NCBI GenBank assembly: GCA_026003755.1 | Contig: BPHV01000001.1 | Span: forward strand, 310,001-374,000 | DNA from: Candidatus Roseilinea sp. | GTDB taxonomy: Bacteria; Chloroflexota; Anaerolineae; J036; Brachytrichaceae | Direction: 5' to 3' | Length of the DNA: 64,000 nt | Notes under the pieces: generated by a model | Database searches by the model: none | Told to the model about the DNA's origin: nothing | The model's input: the letters and a program-made list of their open reading frames with translations, nothing else | Shown here: positions 27,609 through 35,999 of the stretch, piece by piece | How the letters are laid out: every line of letters starts with the position of its first letter | How positions within the stretch are numbered: the first letter of the stretch is position 1 | Position numbers and translations under genes: made by a program

Positions 27609-27685
27609 CCGGCGGAGGGTGCATCGCCGCGCTATCCAACTGGTCTCGCTCGTTCAGCCTCTCCAGCGCTGCAGCCCTCCACCGG
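27609..27685 (-). promoter_or_regulatory. Intercistronic hairpin between pufA and pufL
   Basis: On the transcript, CCGGUGGAGGG (27685-27675) can pair over 11 bp with CCCUCCGCCGG (27619-27609), with one U-G wobble, around a loop of about 55 nt. A stem in this place in purple-bacterial puf operons protects the pufBA part from 3' decay and raises antenna over reaction-centre expression. The same role is inferred here. The rest of the 298-bp gap holds no gene. Confidence 0.5.
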
Positions 27686-27703
27686 AGAATGATGACTAAC
27701 GCT

Positions 27704-27832
27704 TCACTTCAGCCAGAACGTGTTCCAGCTTGAGCTCAGTAGCACAAAGTGGATCAACAGCGTCGTCAGCACCGCCGTTACGACGTAGATCCCCAGTGCC
27801 GTCTTGAAGTCTATGAACTTCGGATCTCTCAT
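27704..27832 (-). CDS. pufA: Light-harvesting antenna alpha polypeptide
   Basis: 42 residues: a polar N-terminus (MRDPKFIDFK), one membrane helix and a short C-terminus ending WNTFWLK. His28 in TTLLIHFVLLSS is the bacteriochlorophyll ligand; LIHFxxLSS is shared with the Chloroflexus alpha subunit, which is of similar length. A strong AGGAGGTG Shine-Dalgarno is 7 nt upstream of the ATG. It lies 38 bp after pufB and before the intercistronic hairpin. Confidence 0.93.
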   Translation of the reverse strand: MRDPKFIDFKTALGIYVVTAVLTTLLIHFVLLSSSWNTFWLK

Positions 27833-27870
27833 GTCTGCTCACCTCCTGTTGTTGAGAGCATAGGTTGCAA

Positions 27871-28032
27871 TTACGGATTCGGCGAGATCCAGGGCTTATA
27901 CATCGCGATGATGATGTGAATCAGCCCGGCCAGGATGAAGAAGATCCACGAACCCAGCACGACGAGTTGGTGCTGCAACCACTCCTCGTTGGTGAACAGT
28001 GGCCTCCATCGCTCTGGAACCTTGTCGTTCAT
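27871..28032 (-). CDS. pufB: Light-harvesting antenna beta polypeptide
   Basis: 53 residues. The beta-type layout is clear: an acidic N-terminus (NEEWLQHQLVV) with His21, a helix containing the bacteriochlorophyll ligand His39 (ILAGLIHIIIA) and the C-terminal aromatic box MYKPWISP. AAAGGAGGTGA is placed 7 nt before the ATG. As first gene of the puf operon it sits about 80 nt downstream of the promoter at 28118-28145. Confidence 0.93.
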   Translation of the reverse strand: MNDKVPERWRPLFTNEEWLQHQLVVLGSWIFFILAGLIHIIIAMYKPWISPNP

Positions 28033-28117
28033 CTGTTCTGTCACCTCCTTTTGTTTCAGAGATGGCGCCTGGCTGCAGCCACGCGCCTCGAGCGAGCAGA
28101 TGGATATTGCATCTACT

Positions 28118-28145
28118 ATTGTATGACGGGTCGCCTCTATGTCAA
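28118..28145 (-). promoter_or_regulatory. puf operon promoter, near-consensus sigma-70 type
   Basis: On the minus strand TTGACA (28145-28140) and TACAAT (28123-28118) are 16 nt apart. The expected start at about 28111 leaves a leader of about 79 nt before pufB. It is one of the two best promoters in the window. No clear oxygen- or light-regulator palindrome was recognised beside it. Confidence 0.7.
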
Positions 28146-28224
28146 CTGGTCATTTGGGCGGGTGTAGCGCAGAAATGTGGGCGACTTTTCCTGCAGCGGG
28201 AGCAACATAGGGGACATGAAACCA

Positions 28225-28458
28225 TCAACCGTATCCAGCCACGCGCAGCGGCGCGAACAGCTCCCGGCCGACTGGCAGCGGCGTGGTGGAGAGCATCTGC
28301 ATGACAGTGATACGGCGACGTTTGTGTCGGGGCCGGGAACGGCGGTGGCATGCTGCGGCCATGCTCGCCGCCCGTTGTGGACTGCACAGCAAAAGGGAGA
28401 CGAGCGCCGCCGTCGCGACGAGCGACGACGGGCCAATCAACCTGCGCGACACGTTCAT
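28225..28458 (-). CDS. Possible small secreted or membrane peptide (77 aa) upstream of the puf promoter
   Basis: An open frame begins MNVSRRLIGPSSLVATAALVS and has one hydrophobic segment followed by a very basic stretch. There is no Shine-Dalgarno, no known family, and other frames in this GC-rich gap are also open. The rest of 28146-28520 shows no gene. It is kept only as a weak candidate. Confidence 0.2.
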   Translation of the reverse strand: MNVSRRLIGPSSLVATAALVSLLLCSPQRAASMAAACHRRSRPRHKRRRITVMQMLSTTPLPVGRELFAPLRVAGYG

Positions 28459-28520
28459 ATGCGCGGTAATCTGCCAGCCTCATCCCTGCGCATGCGCGCT
28501 GCGCGTCATCCACTTGCCGG

Positions 28521-31500
28521 TCAAGCATCGGGCGTTGCCGACGGCGCTGCCAAATCGGATAGCAGTTGCGCCACGCGGTATCCGGCGGCCGTTGCCGCTT
28601 CGATCAGCGCCTGCGCCTGTGCGCGCGCGTCGTCGGCGCCGTTGAGCGTCGCTGCTGCCTCCAGCGCCGCGACGAGCGACTCGAACGCTTCCTTGCTGAA
28701 ATAGGTGATGCCGTTGTACACATTCACCTGAAGCAGCGCCTGAGCTTCGGGATCGGCAAACAGCGCGCGAAGCGCAGCGATGCGCGGGCTGGAGTTGGGC
28801 GCGAGGGCCACAGCATCCGACGCAGGAGGGCGAGCCTGCGCAGGCAGCATGAGCAGATCGCTGTGCGTCATGATCAGCTTGACCTGCGCCACAGCGGCGT
28901 AGGCTCGCGGGTCGTCCATGCCGAGTTCGCGCAGGGCGCTATGCAGCGCCTCGCCCAAGCGCCAGCGGGTGAGCCAGGTGCGGCCGGTCTGTGCAGGATC
29001 AGCCGTGGATCGCGGCGTTCCATCCTGGACTGGGCGCATTGCTCCCAACGGCGTTTGCGCTGCTTCGCCCATGCGACGCGAGAGCAGCCAGCCGAGCGTC
29101 GTCGCCAGCGTGGCCTCATCATCCGGCAAACGGCCCAGTGTGCGCAATGCCACGAAGCGGCGCGCATCCTCACGGGTGGCGCGGGCGACCGCACGGCCGG
29201 CTTCGGCGTCCACGGCATCCTCGCCGCGTGTGTGACGCTGAATCGCTTCGAGCACGGCCTGCATGCGCGCTTCGAGGTCGTCGAGCGCCTGTTCACGTTC
29301 GGCCTCGGCTAGCGTCGCCGCGCCCATCAAACGCTTCATCAGATCGGCATCTACCAGCCGCCGGTATGCGCGCGCGACCGGCGTCAACCGCACAATCTCC
29401 AGCTCTTCCGCGATGCTCGCGACCCAGCGCCCTTGCAGCCGGGCGTCCAGCTCGGCGTAAGGATGCGCGGCGTCCTCCCGAACTTCCTTGATGCGGTCGA
29501 AGACGTGATACTCATAGGCGCGCAACGCCATGTGTAGGCCGCGCGCGCATAGTTCGCGACTGCTGCGAATAAACTCAAGCCCGCTGACGGCGTCGTGGAA
29601 CACGACGAAGTGCTCCGCATCGTCGTGCAAACCCAGCGCCTCACCCAACGTGGACCGGACAAGCACTTTCTTGTCGGCCTGTTTGACAGCGTAGGCTGCC
29701 GACGTATGGATCCACCCGCGCGTTTCGGCGAACTTGTTGTGATATATCACCAGCGCCTTCTCGTCGCCGTAGGCGTTCGAGTAGGCGAACACGTCCTCGT
29801 TGACGCTGCCGTCCGCTGTGTAGAAGTCGAACAGCCGAAACCGATCTACGCCGGCGAACAAGTAGCGTTTCTTCAACAGCGGGAAGATCTCGCGCTCATG
29901 CCGGGCGACCAGCGCCTGATCGGGCCATTCCCACAGCTTGGGATAGCGAAAATCCATGCCGTACTTTTCGGTGTAGCCCTCGATCTGGCCGTGCCCGAAC
30001 ATCGGCAAACCGGGCATGGTGCACATCAACACGCATACGCCGAAGTACTTGTCGCCTTTGCCGAATTGTTCGACCGCCGTCTTCTCGTCGGGGTTATTCT
30101 GGAAGTTGACGTAGCGGCGCAGGATTTCGGGGTCGAACTCGATGGTGTTCTTGATGAGCTGGCGATACTCGGCGTTCTTTTCGTCGCGCAGCATATTCAT
30201 GAACGCGCTGTTGTAAACGCGGTGCATGCCCAGCGTGCGGACGAAGTAGCCTTCCAGCATCCAAAATGCCTCGGCCAACAGAAGCGTGTCGGGCGCTTCG
30301 ACGGCCGCGCGATCCACGACCTCGCGCCAGAACTCGTTCGGCATCAGCGCGTCGAACTCCGCGGCCGTCAAGCCGTGGCCGGCGCGCGACGGAATCGCCC
30401 CACCCGCCCCCGGCTCGGGAAACCATAGCCGGCGGATGTGCCGCTTGGCTAGCGTCATGGCCGCGTCGAAGCGGATGATGGGGAACTGTCGCGCTACGTG
30501 CAAGATGGTCTGAATCACGGCTTCGCGCGCTTCCGGGTTGAGGTAGTTGATCTGTGCCGTGTCGTTCCACGGGAAGGCGGTGCCATCATTGCCGTGATAG
30601 ATATAGCGCACGTCACCCGTCTGGCGGTCGAGGCGCTTGAAGACTACCGCAGCGTCGGTGCGCGTGTAGTAATGATCTTCGAGGAAGATGCCGACGCGCG
30701 GGTCGCTGGAGAGGTCGGGGCCATCGAACGTGTAGGACGGGAAAGGCGGGTGATCGAGCGAGAGGAAGTAGTCGGGGCGCTCGATCACCCACTTCGAGTC
30801 AATGCCCATGTGGTTGGGCACCATGTCGCTGGCGAGGCGGATGCCGTAGCGCCAGGCCTGCGCCTTAAGGTGGTTCAGCGCCGCTTCGCCGCCCAGGTCC
30901 TCGGCAATCGCGTAGTCGTAGAGTGAATAGGCCGAGGCCACGGCATCGTGCGCGCCCATGAGCCGCTTGATGCGCTGCGACGCTTTGCTACGCTCCCACA
31001 GGCCGATCAACCATAGGCCGGTGATGCCCCATTCCGCCATCTGCGCCAACTCCTCGTCCGGCACCTGGTCGAGCCGGGTGATGGCGCGCTGATATTTGCG
31101 CGAGAGTTGATCGAGCCACACGTAGGTATTTTTGGCCAACAACACCAGCCGCGGCATCCAGTCCGTATCGGGCGTAAACGCCTCGTGCTCGATCACAGTG
31201 ATGTCACCCGACGGCGCAGCGTTGATGCCGCGCAGGTCTTCGATGGTCGGCGCTAGCGAGGGCCCCGGCCCGCCGAACCCGAACGCCGCCTTTTCATCTT
31301 CGCGGATCAAGTCGAAGCTGGTCAGCAAGCGGGTGAGGAAGCGGCTGAACGCCTCCCCGAAGTACGGCGCCCAGCGCTGCCGGATGAACTCCAACTGTCC
31401 TTGCAACGAATCCGGCGCAGCGCGCGCCGGCGCCTGGAGCATTTCGATCAACGTTTGATCGTCCGGGCCGAAGCGCGGCTGCTGATCGAAGAATTCTCGA

Positions 31501-32054
31501 ATCGCGGCGATCACCTGGTGGTAAGCCGTGCCGTCGGCGATCGGGGCGTCGTCGAACAATTCGGCAAATGGCCGGAAGGCCGGATTCTCGTTCTCCAGCC
31601 ACAGCATCATCAGCTCCTCAAGCGCGTCCGTGCTATATGCGACCAGATATGTCGCCGGATTCATCTCGCGGCGATACACGGGGAGCGGGGGGAAGTGCTC
31701 GGTGAAGCGCGCTAACGTTGCATACACGGCCTCGCGACCGAGCTTTTGGCTGGCATAGTCCAGCGCATCGCTGAAGCTGCGCCGATGGGATGGCATTTGC
31801 CCACGTTGGCGCAAGGCTTCATCATAGAGGCGCACGACCAGGTGCAATAGCTCGTCAATCAGCCCCATCGCGTTCAGGTCGCCGGCGCGGACGGCGCGGT
31901 CCGGATTGCGCGCGGCGTCACGCCGGTCGTTCATGCGCTGCGCAAACTCGCGCACGGCGCGTAGATTGGCGAACACGGCGTTGCCGGTGAATTGATAGAT
32001 GGACTGATCGAAATCGTAGCGCTCGCGGGCGGCGCGAGAGATGTGGAATTCCAT
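28521..32054 (-). CDS. Large GH13 (alpha-amylase family) protein, 1177 aa
   Basis: A long N-terminal helical domain (about 1-330) precedes a GH13 catalytic barrel. Barrel motifs: ASDMVPNHMG (region I), IIRFDAAMTL (region II, nucleophile Asp near 528), LLLAEAFWM (region III, acid Glu near 592) and VNFQNNPDEKTA (region IV, near 656, with NPDE where most members have NHD). About 400 further residues, mostly helical, form a C-terminal extension. There is no signal peptide, so it is cytoplasmic. GH13 enzymes act on alpha-glucans; with such extensions a glycogen- or maltosyl-transfer role is possible, but the exact reaction cannot be read from sequence. The Met at 32054 is chosen because the upstream open frame overlaps the next gene. 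Confidence 0.8.
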   Translation of the reverse strand: MEFHISRAARERYDFDQSIYQFTGNAVFANLRAVREFAQRMNDRRDAARNPDRAVRAGDLNAMGLIDELLHLVVRLYDEALRQRGQMPSHRRSFSDALDYASQKLGREAVYATLARFTEHFPPLPVYRREMNPATYLVAYSTDALEELMMLWLENENPAFRPFAELFDDAPIADGTAYHQVIAAIREFFDQQPRFGPDDQTLIEMLQAPARAAPDSLQGQLEFIRQRWAPYFGEAFSRFLTRLLTSFDLIREDEKAAFGFGGPGPSLAPTIEDLRGINAAPSGDITVIEHEAFTPDTDWMPRLVLLAKNTYVWLDQLSRKYQRAITRLDQVPDEELAQMAEWGITGLWLIGLWERSKASQRIKRLMGAHDAVASAYSLYDYAIAEDLGGEAALNHLKAQAWRYGIRLASDMVPNHMGIDSKWVIERPDYFLSLDHPPFPSYTFDGPDLSSDPRVGIFLEDHYYTRTDAAVVFKRLDRQTGDVRYIYHGNDGTAFPWNDTAQINYLNPEAREAVIQTILHVARQFPIIRFDAAMTLAKRHIRRLWFPEPGAGGAIPSRAGHGLTAAEFDALMPNEFWREVVDRAAVEAPDTLLLAEAFWMLEGYFVRTLGMHRVYNSAFMNMLRDEKNAEYRQLIKNTIEFDPEILRRYVNFQNNPDEKTAVEQFGKGDKYFGVCVLMCTMPGLPMFGHGQIEGYTEKYGMDFRYPKLWEWPDQALVARHEREIFPLLKKRYLFAGVDRFRLFDFYTADGSVNEDVFAYSNAYGDEKALVIYHNKFAETRGWIHTSAAYAVKQADKKVLVRSTLGEALGLHDDAEHFVVFHDAVSGLEFIRSSRELCARGLHMALRAYEYHVFDRIKEVREDAAHPYAELDARLQGRWVASIAEELEIVRLTPVARAYRRLVDADLMKRLMGAATLAEAEREQALDDLEARMQAVLEAIQRHTRGEDAVDAEAGRAVARATREDARRFVALRTLGRLPDDEATLATTLGWLLSRRMGEAAQTPLGAMRPVQDGTPRSTADPAQTGRTWLTRWRLGEALHSALRELGMDDPRAYAAVAQVKLIMTHSDLLMLPAQARPPASDAVALAPNSSPRIAALRALFADPEAQALLQVNVYNGITYFSKEAFESLVAALEAAATLNGADDARAQAQALIEAATAAGYRVAQLLSDLAAPSATPDA

Positions 32055-32065
32055 GCTCGATGAAG

Positions 32066-32551
32066 TCACTGCAATTGCCGCATCATCTCGGCCATGTCGA
32101 AATACACCTTCTCGCCGTCGAACTTCTGGGCAGCGCGGTTCCATGGGAAGTAGATGATAATTTTGACGCTGACCGCTCGACCGGTGGCTTCCAGGCCGGC
32201 CCACGGGCCGAGGTGCGTGCCGGTCATGTCGGCGAACTCGGCAACGCCCTGTGGGCCGATGACGACGTCGTAGACCGCGAAATGCACGTCGGGGAACGCA
32301 CCGAGGAAGGTGAGGTAGAAATCGCGTGCGCCGTCATGCCCCTCCCAGCGCTGGCCGGTAGGGATCAGCTCGTACACGCACGACTCCGACAACGTGGCGA
32401 TTAGGCCGGGGATATCGCGCGCATCTTCGGCGCGCGAATGATCAATCCATAGCTTGCGGATGCGCTTGTATTCCTGCGGATCAACATCCTGGATGATGCG
32501 CCGGCGGATGCTGGGTTGACCAGACTGAACCAACGAGGGCTGCTGATGCAT
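32066..32551 (-). CDS. SnoaL-like / NTF2-fold ester cyclase-like protein
   Basis: 161 residues of the SnoaL-like polyketide-cyclase group of the NTF2-like fold. Indicators are an N-terminal helix (YKRIRKLWIDHSRAEDARDIPGLIATLSESC), CVYELIPTGQRWEGHDGARDFY, a central FPDVHFAVYDVVIG strand and GPWAGLEATGRAVSVKI. Many such proteins are small-molecule hydrolases or isomerases; the substrate is unknown. It ends 11 bp before the GH13 start and may be cotranscribed with it. Confidence 0.75.
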   Translation of the reverse strand: MHQQPSLVQSGQPSIRRRIIQDVDPQEYKRIRKLWIDHSRAEDARDIPGLIATLSESCVYELIPTGQRWEGHDGARDFYLTFLGAFPDVHFAVYDVVIGPQGVAEFADMTGTHLGPWAGLEATGRAVSVKIIIYFPWNRAAQKFDGEKVYFDMAEMMRQLQ

Positions 32552-32557
32552 GGCTGC

Positions 32558-32563
32558 ATTTTA
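32558..32563 (-). promoter_or_regulatory. -10 box for leaderless transcription of the SnoaL-like gene
   Basis: On the minus strand TAAAAT (32563-32558) is followed by 6 nt and then the ATG at 32551. There is no Shine-Dalgarno sequence. The -35 region is weak. Confidence 0.5.
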
Positions 32564-32607
32564 GGTTCTTTCCGAAGTTGCGCTCAGCTTGCGAAGGGCG
32601 TCACGGC

Positions 32608-33381
32608 TTAGCGCTCAAACTCGATCTCGACCTGCTCGAACCCGGCTTGGCGTAGGAACTCGGCCAGTTGCAGTCGGGTCAACGTCTCGGTGATCTCCAG
32701 CATTGCGGCGTTGCGCTCGGCCTCCGCGCGCAGTTTGCGCCGCGCTTCGTCCATGGCCGCCAATTCCAGGCCCTCGTATTCCGAGAACAGCCAACTCCGT
32801 TGGCTGTCGAACACACGGGATGCCTCGGGCAACAGCTCGACGGTGAGCACCTGGGCCCGCGGCACCTTGATCTTGATGCTCCGGCCGTTGATCTGCACGT
32901 CGGACGGCTTGATCCGGCTCAAATCCACGCCGGCGCGGATCCGACCCACAGCCATGAGCACGACGCGATCGGCGCCGAGCAGCACGCCGCCAATCCCCTG
33001 ACGTGTCCGCGACAGTTCGACCACGGTGGAGGCGGTGTATTCTAAGGTGCTCAGGTCGCTGAGCGCGTTCCACTTCGGCGGCGGCAGCGGAGTCGGCGTA
33101 GGGGTAAGTGTCGGCGTGGGCTCCGGCGTCGGCGTGGCAGTAGGTGGAGCAGTTGGCGTCGGCGGTTCGGTGGGCGTCGGCGTAGCCGTGATGATGATGA
33201 GCTTCTCGACCGTCTGCACGACGATGGGCAGCTCAGCGGCCGGTGTAGGCGGCGATGCCGGCCGTGATGCGATGGCCAGCGCGGCGATGACGCCGATCGC
33301 CACGATAGCGAAGGCAGCCGCTGCCGCGAGCACCACCAAAGCATATGGACGCAACCAGAACGGGCTCTTGTTCGATTGCAT
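32608..33381 (-). CDS. DUF4230 membrane protein
   Basis: 257 residues. After a short cytoplasmic N-terminus come one membrane helix (YALVVLAAAAAFAIVAIGVI), a Pro/Thr-rich spacer and a DUF4230 domain: LEYTASTVVELSRTR, a VDLSRIKPSDVQINGRSIKIKVPRAQVL strand set (quoted in parts) and a C-terminal helix with many Ala/Glu. DUF4230 proteins are envelope proteins without a known activity. An ATG 11 codons upstream (33414) is an alternative start. Confidence 0.7.
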   Translation of the reverse strand: MQSNKSPFWLRPYALVVLAAAAAFAIVAIGVIAALAIASRPASPPTPAAELPIVVQTVEKLIIITATPTPTEPPTPTAPPTATPTPEPTPTLTPTPTPLPPPKWNALSDLSTLEYTASTVVELSRTRQGIGGVLLGADRVVLMAVGRIRAGVDLSRIKPSDVQINGRSIKIKVPRAQVLTVELLPEASRVFDSQRSWLFSEYEGLELAAMDEARRKLRAEAERNAAMLEITETLTRLQLAEFLRQAGFEQVEIEFER

Positions 33382-33430
33382 GGCTTCCTTGCATGCGCGC
33401 GCATCCCGTTCCACGCCATCGCGTTGCGCG

Positions 33431-34144
33431 TCACTCTTTCACGAGATGGGCGTCCTCTGGGCGGATGATGGCCGGTGCGGTCGGGTCGAAGCACACGAAC
33501 TCGAAGTAGCGCAGCGGCGTTGCGCCGAGGTTGATGATGCGATGATGGTGCGTAGCCGGCACATGTTGGTAATCGTTCGGTCGCATCGCGCCGCTCAGCC
33601 GCTCGATCTCGATGCGCGCCTCGCCGTCGAGGATGTAGATCATCTTTTCTTTGACGCTCTCCACCATCACGTCCGTTGCTTCACCGGCCGGCAGCACGCG
33701 GACATGCGTCGCGATCCGCTCGTCGGATGGCATGGACTCGGTCGCATCGGGCGCGAAGGCGCTCTTCAGCGGTGCATGACCCTCAAACGCGCCCGGCTTG
33801 AAGTCCTTGTAGCGCCAGCGCGCGTGCTTGTGGTTGGGCGTCACCAGGACGTAGAGGCACACCGTCTCATCGCCCACCAGCCAGTAATTGTGATAGCGGT
33901 CCGGCGGCATGAACAGCAATTCGCCCGGGCCGACGCGCTGCTTGCTTGCGCCAACCTGAATGTCCATCTGGCCGGCAGCGATGTAGATGACCTCAGATGC
34001 ATCATCGTGAGCATGCGGCAGCGGGCCAAGCGGGTCGTTGATAAACCAATGCGCATCCGGCGTCCACACCAGCGCACGCGAGCGGATCCGCTCCGTCCAG
34101 ATGAGCGGTTGCTTCATCCATTCTTTCCAGTCCGGCTTATGCAT
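33431..34144 (-). CDS. Double-cupin protein
   Basis: 237 residues with two cupin barrels. The first has PHAHDDASEVIYIAAGQ and GELLFMPPDRYHNY, with His and Glu in metal-ligand positions. The second has KEKMIYILDGEARIEIE and YQHVPATHHHRIIN. Bicupins include dioxygenases, decarboxylases and sugar isomerases; no closer call is possible. The Met at 34144 is preferred over 34162 because AATATA (TATATT on the coding strand, 34159-34154) ends 9 nt before it, as in other leaderless genes here. Confidence 0.75.
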   Translation of the reverse strand: MHKPDWKEWMKQPLIWTERIRSRALVWTPDAHWFINDPLGPLPHAHDDASEVIYIAAGQMDIQVGASKQRVGPGELLFMPPDRYHNYWLVGDETVCLYVLVTPNHKHARWRYKDFKPGAFEGHAPLKSAFAPDATESMPSDERIATHVRVLPAGEATDVMVESVKEKMIYILDGEARIEIERLSGAMRPNDYQHVPATHHHRIINLGATPLRYFEFVCFDPTAPAIIRPEDAHLVKE

Positions 34145-34287
34145 GACAAGGTGAATATACATGCAACCCTACCGCTTGTCATTCAGGGTACATTGCCGGC
34201 GAGGGATGAGCGCAACATGCAGGGCAGGCGCAGGTATTGCCTGCGCCTGCCCGATGTCCTGCCCTTGCCGAAAGGTGCGCCCGTCGC

Positions 34288-35025
34288 TCACGCCAACCGG
34301 ATGCCATAGTCGCGCGAGGCGTAGTCATAGAACTCGCGCACGGGCGCGGCGCTTTCGCCTTTGAGGCCCTTGTATTCCGGTTTGATCTGGCTGAGCTGGA
34401 TCATGAAGCGAATGCCGCCCAGCTCAATCGTGCCGTAGAGCGACAGCCGTTCGGCGCGCTCCAGCAGTGTGAAGTCGCTAACGTATTCCGGGCAAGTCGC
34501 CTTTAAGTGCGCATACGCCGCTTCTAGATCGTCCACCACAAAGCCGATGTGGTGAACGCGCGACGGCAACCCATCGCTCAAAGGCTGACCCGGCTCGGCC
34601 TTGAAGAAGAACAACGCGTTCACGCCCGTGGTGAGCACCAACAAGTGCTCGTCGTCGCGCACGTTCTTCATCTTCAGGCCATCCTGAAAGAAACGCCGGC
34701 ACGCTTCGCGATCGGTGGTGGCCAGCGCGAGATGGTCGAAGCCGAAGTTGGTGAACTCGGCCTTATGCTCCTTCAGCGGCGTAGCCTCCAGCAAGAAGCG
34801 ACAGTGGCCGTAGTGATCGTGGATTTCGTACAGCCACATGTCCGGGAAGATCAACTCGCCGGTCGGCAGCGTGATGCGCAAGCGATGCCGATGCATCACG
34901 TCTTCAGGGAGAAAGGCATGCAGCGCCTGATGAACCACCTTCTCGCGCGGCATCGGACCGCCGAACGAACGGCCGTCGGGCAGGGTAAAGGAGACTTCGA
35001 TCATGGGCGCAATGGACATTTGCAT
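34288..35025 (-). CDS. VOC-family (glyoxalase/dioxygenase fold) protein
   Basis: 245 residues. An N-terminal part (MIEVSFTLPDGRSFGG) precedes a vicinal-oxygen-chelate module with FGFDHLALATTDREACRRFF, DEHLLVLTTGVNALFFF, RVHHIGFVVDDLEAAYAHL and GTIELGGIRFMIQL. The His in FDHLA and VHHIG and the Glu in IELGG could bind a metal. The reaction is unknown. The start ATG at 35025 overlaps the stop of the upstream hydrolase gene by one base (TGATG), which suggests translational coupling and a shared pathway. Confidence 0.75.
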   Translation of the reverse strand: MQMSIAPMIEVSFTLPDGRSFGGPMPREKVVHQALHAFLPEDVMHRHRLRITLPTGELIFPDMWLYEIHDHYGHCRFLLEATPLKEHKAEFTNFGFDHLALATTDREACRRFFQDGLKMKNVRDDEHLLVLTTGVNALFFFKAEPGQPLSDGLPSRVHHIGFVVDDLEAAYAHLKATCPEYVSDFTLLERAERLSLYGTIELGGIRFMIQLSQIKPEYKGLKGESAAPVREFYDYASRDYGIRLA

Positions 35026-35882
35026 CACGCGCGCGCCGCCTGCGCTGCCACGAACCCGCGCGCAATACCCGCAGTTACGGCCGCTTGCTGAATGTGGATG
35101 AAGTGGGCGCAATCCGACACGGTGATGTAGCGCGCGTTCGGAATGCGATTGACGACGGCCGCCATCATGAAGTCCTTGACGAGAAACGGCTCGTGCTGAC
35201 CGCCGATCACGATGGTGGGCGCCGTGATGCGCGCGAGGCGCTCCGGGAAGTTGACGCCGGTCGTCCACGTGTTGAAAACGCCGACGAACGCTTCCCTGCT
35301 CCACGTCAGCGCGCCGGGCAAAAGCTCATCTAGCACTTCCTGGGGCATATCCCCATACCAGCCCAACTGCAGGATGCGCGCGCGCCCTTGGGCCTTGCCG
35401 TCTCCGTCTGCGCCTTGCAAGAATAGATTGCGCGCTGCCTCGTTCACCGGCACGCCGGTCGCCGGCACCGGGCCGATCAGCACCAGCGCTTTGACCGCCT
35501 CACCTAGCTCAGAGGCGAGCCATTGGGCAATGGCGCCGCCGGTTGAGTGGCCGAGCACGGTGAAATCGCGGAGTGCTTCGGCGCGGATGACGGCCAACGC
35601 ATCTTGAGTCAGATGATCAAAGGTGTATGCGCCCTCATCGGCCGGCTTGTCGGAGTTCCCACAGCCGCGCAAATCGGGCGCGACGATGCGATACTCATCT
35701 GCAGGAAAGAACGACAACATGCGTTCCCAGTGCGCTGCATCGGAGTTAAAACCATGCTGCCAAAACATCACTTCGGGGCCATTGCCGTATACGTAGTACG
35801 CGATTCGCACCCCATCTGCGCCAATGGCATAGCAGGGTTCACGGAACGTCGCCGCAATCCCTCCACTGCGTTTGACTTTCAT
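35025..35882 (-). CDS. Alpha/beta-hydrolase
   Basis: 285 residues with an alpha/beta-hydrolase fold. Seen: the oxyanion region WQHGFNSDAAHW, DLRGCGNSDKP, the nucleophile elbow GHSTGG with its Ser, an acid candidate in VIGGQHEPFLVKD and the C-terminal His in DCAHFIHI. The substrate is not known. AAAGGAGA stands about 10 nt before the ATG. It forms a two-gene operon with the VOC protein downstream, so the pair may act on the same small molecule. Confidence 0.85.
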   Translation of the reverse strand: MKVKRSGGIAATFREPCYAIGADGVRIAYYVYGNGPEVMFWQHGFNSDAAHWERMLSFFPADEYRIVAPDLRGCGNSDKPADEGAYTFDHLTQDALAVIRAEALRDFTVLGHSTGGAIAQWLASELGEAVKALVLIGPVPATGVPVNEAARNLFLQGADGDGKAQGRARILQLGWYGDMPQEVLDELLPGALTWSREAFVGVFNTWTTGVNFPERLARITAPTIVIGGQHEPFLVKDFMMAAVVNRIPNARYITVSDCAHFIHIQQAAVTAGIARGFVAAQAARA

Positions 35883-35999
35883 ATTTCACATCTCTCCTTT
35901 CACAACCCCAACTCAAACGACTCAAGCCGGGCGAGAATAATTCTGGAAAGTGAGAGAAGACTGAGATGCATGCGGAGGGGGTGCGCTTGTGTGGAGTAG

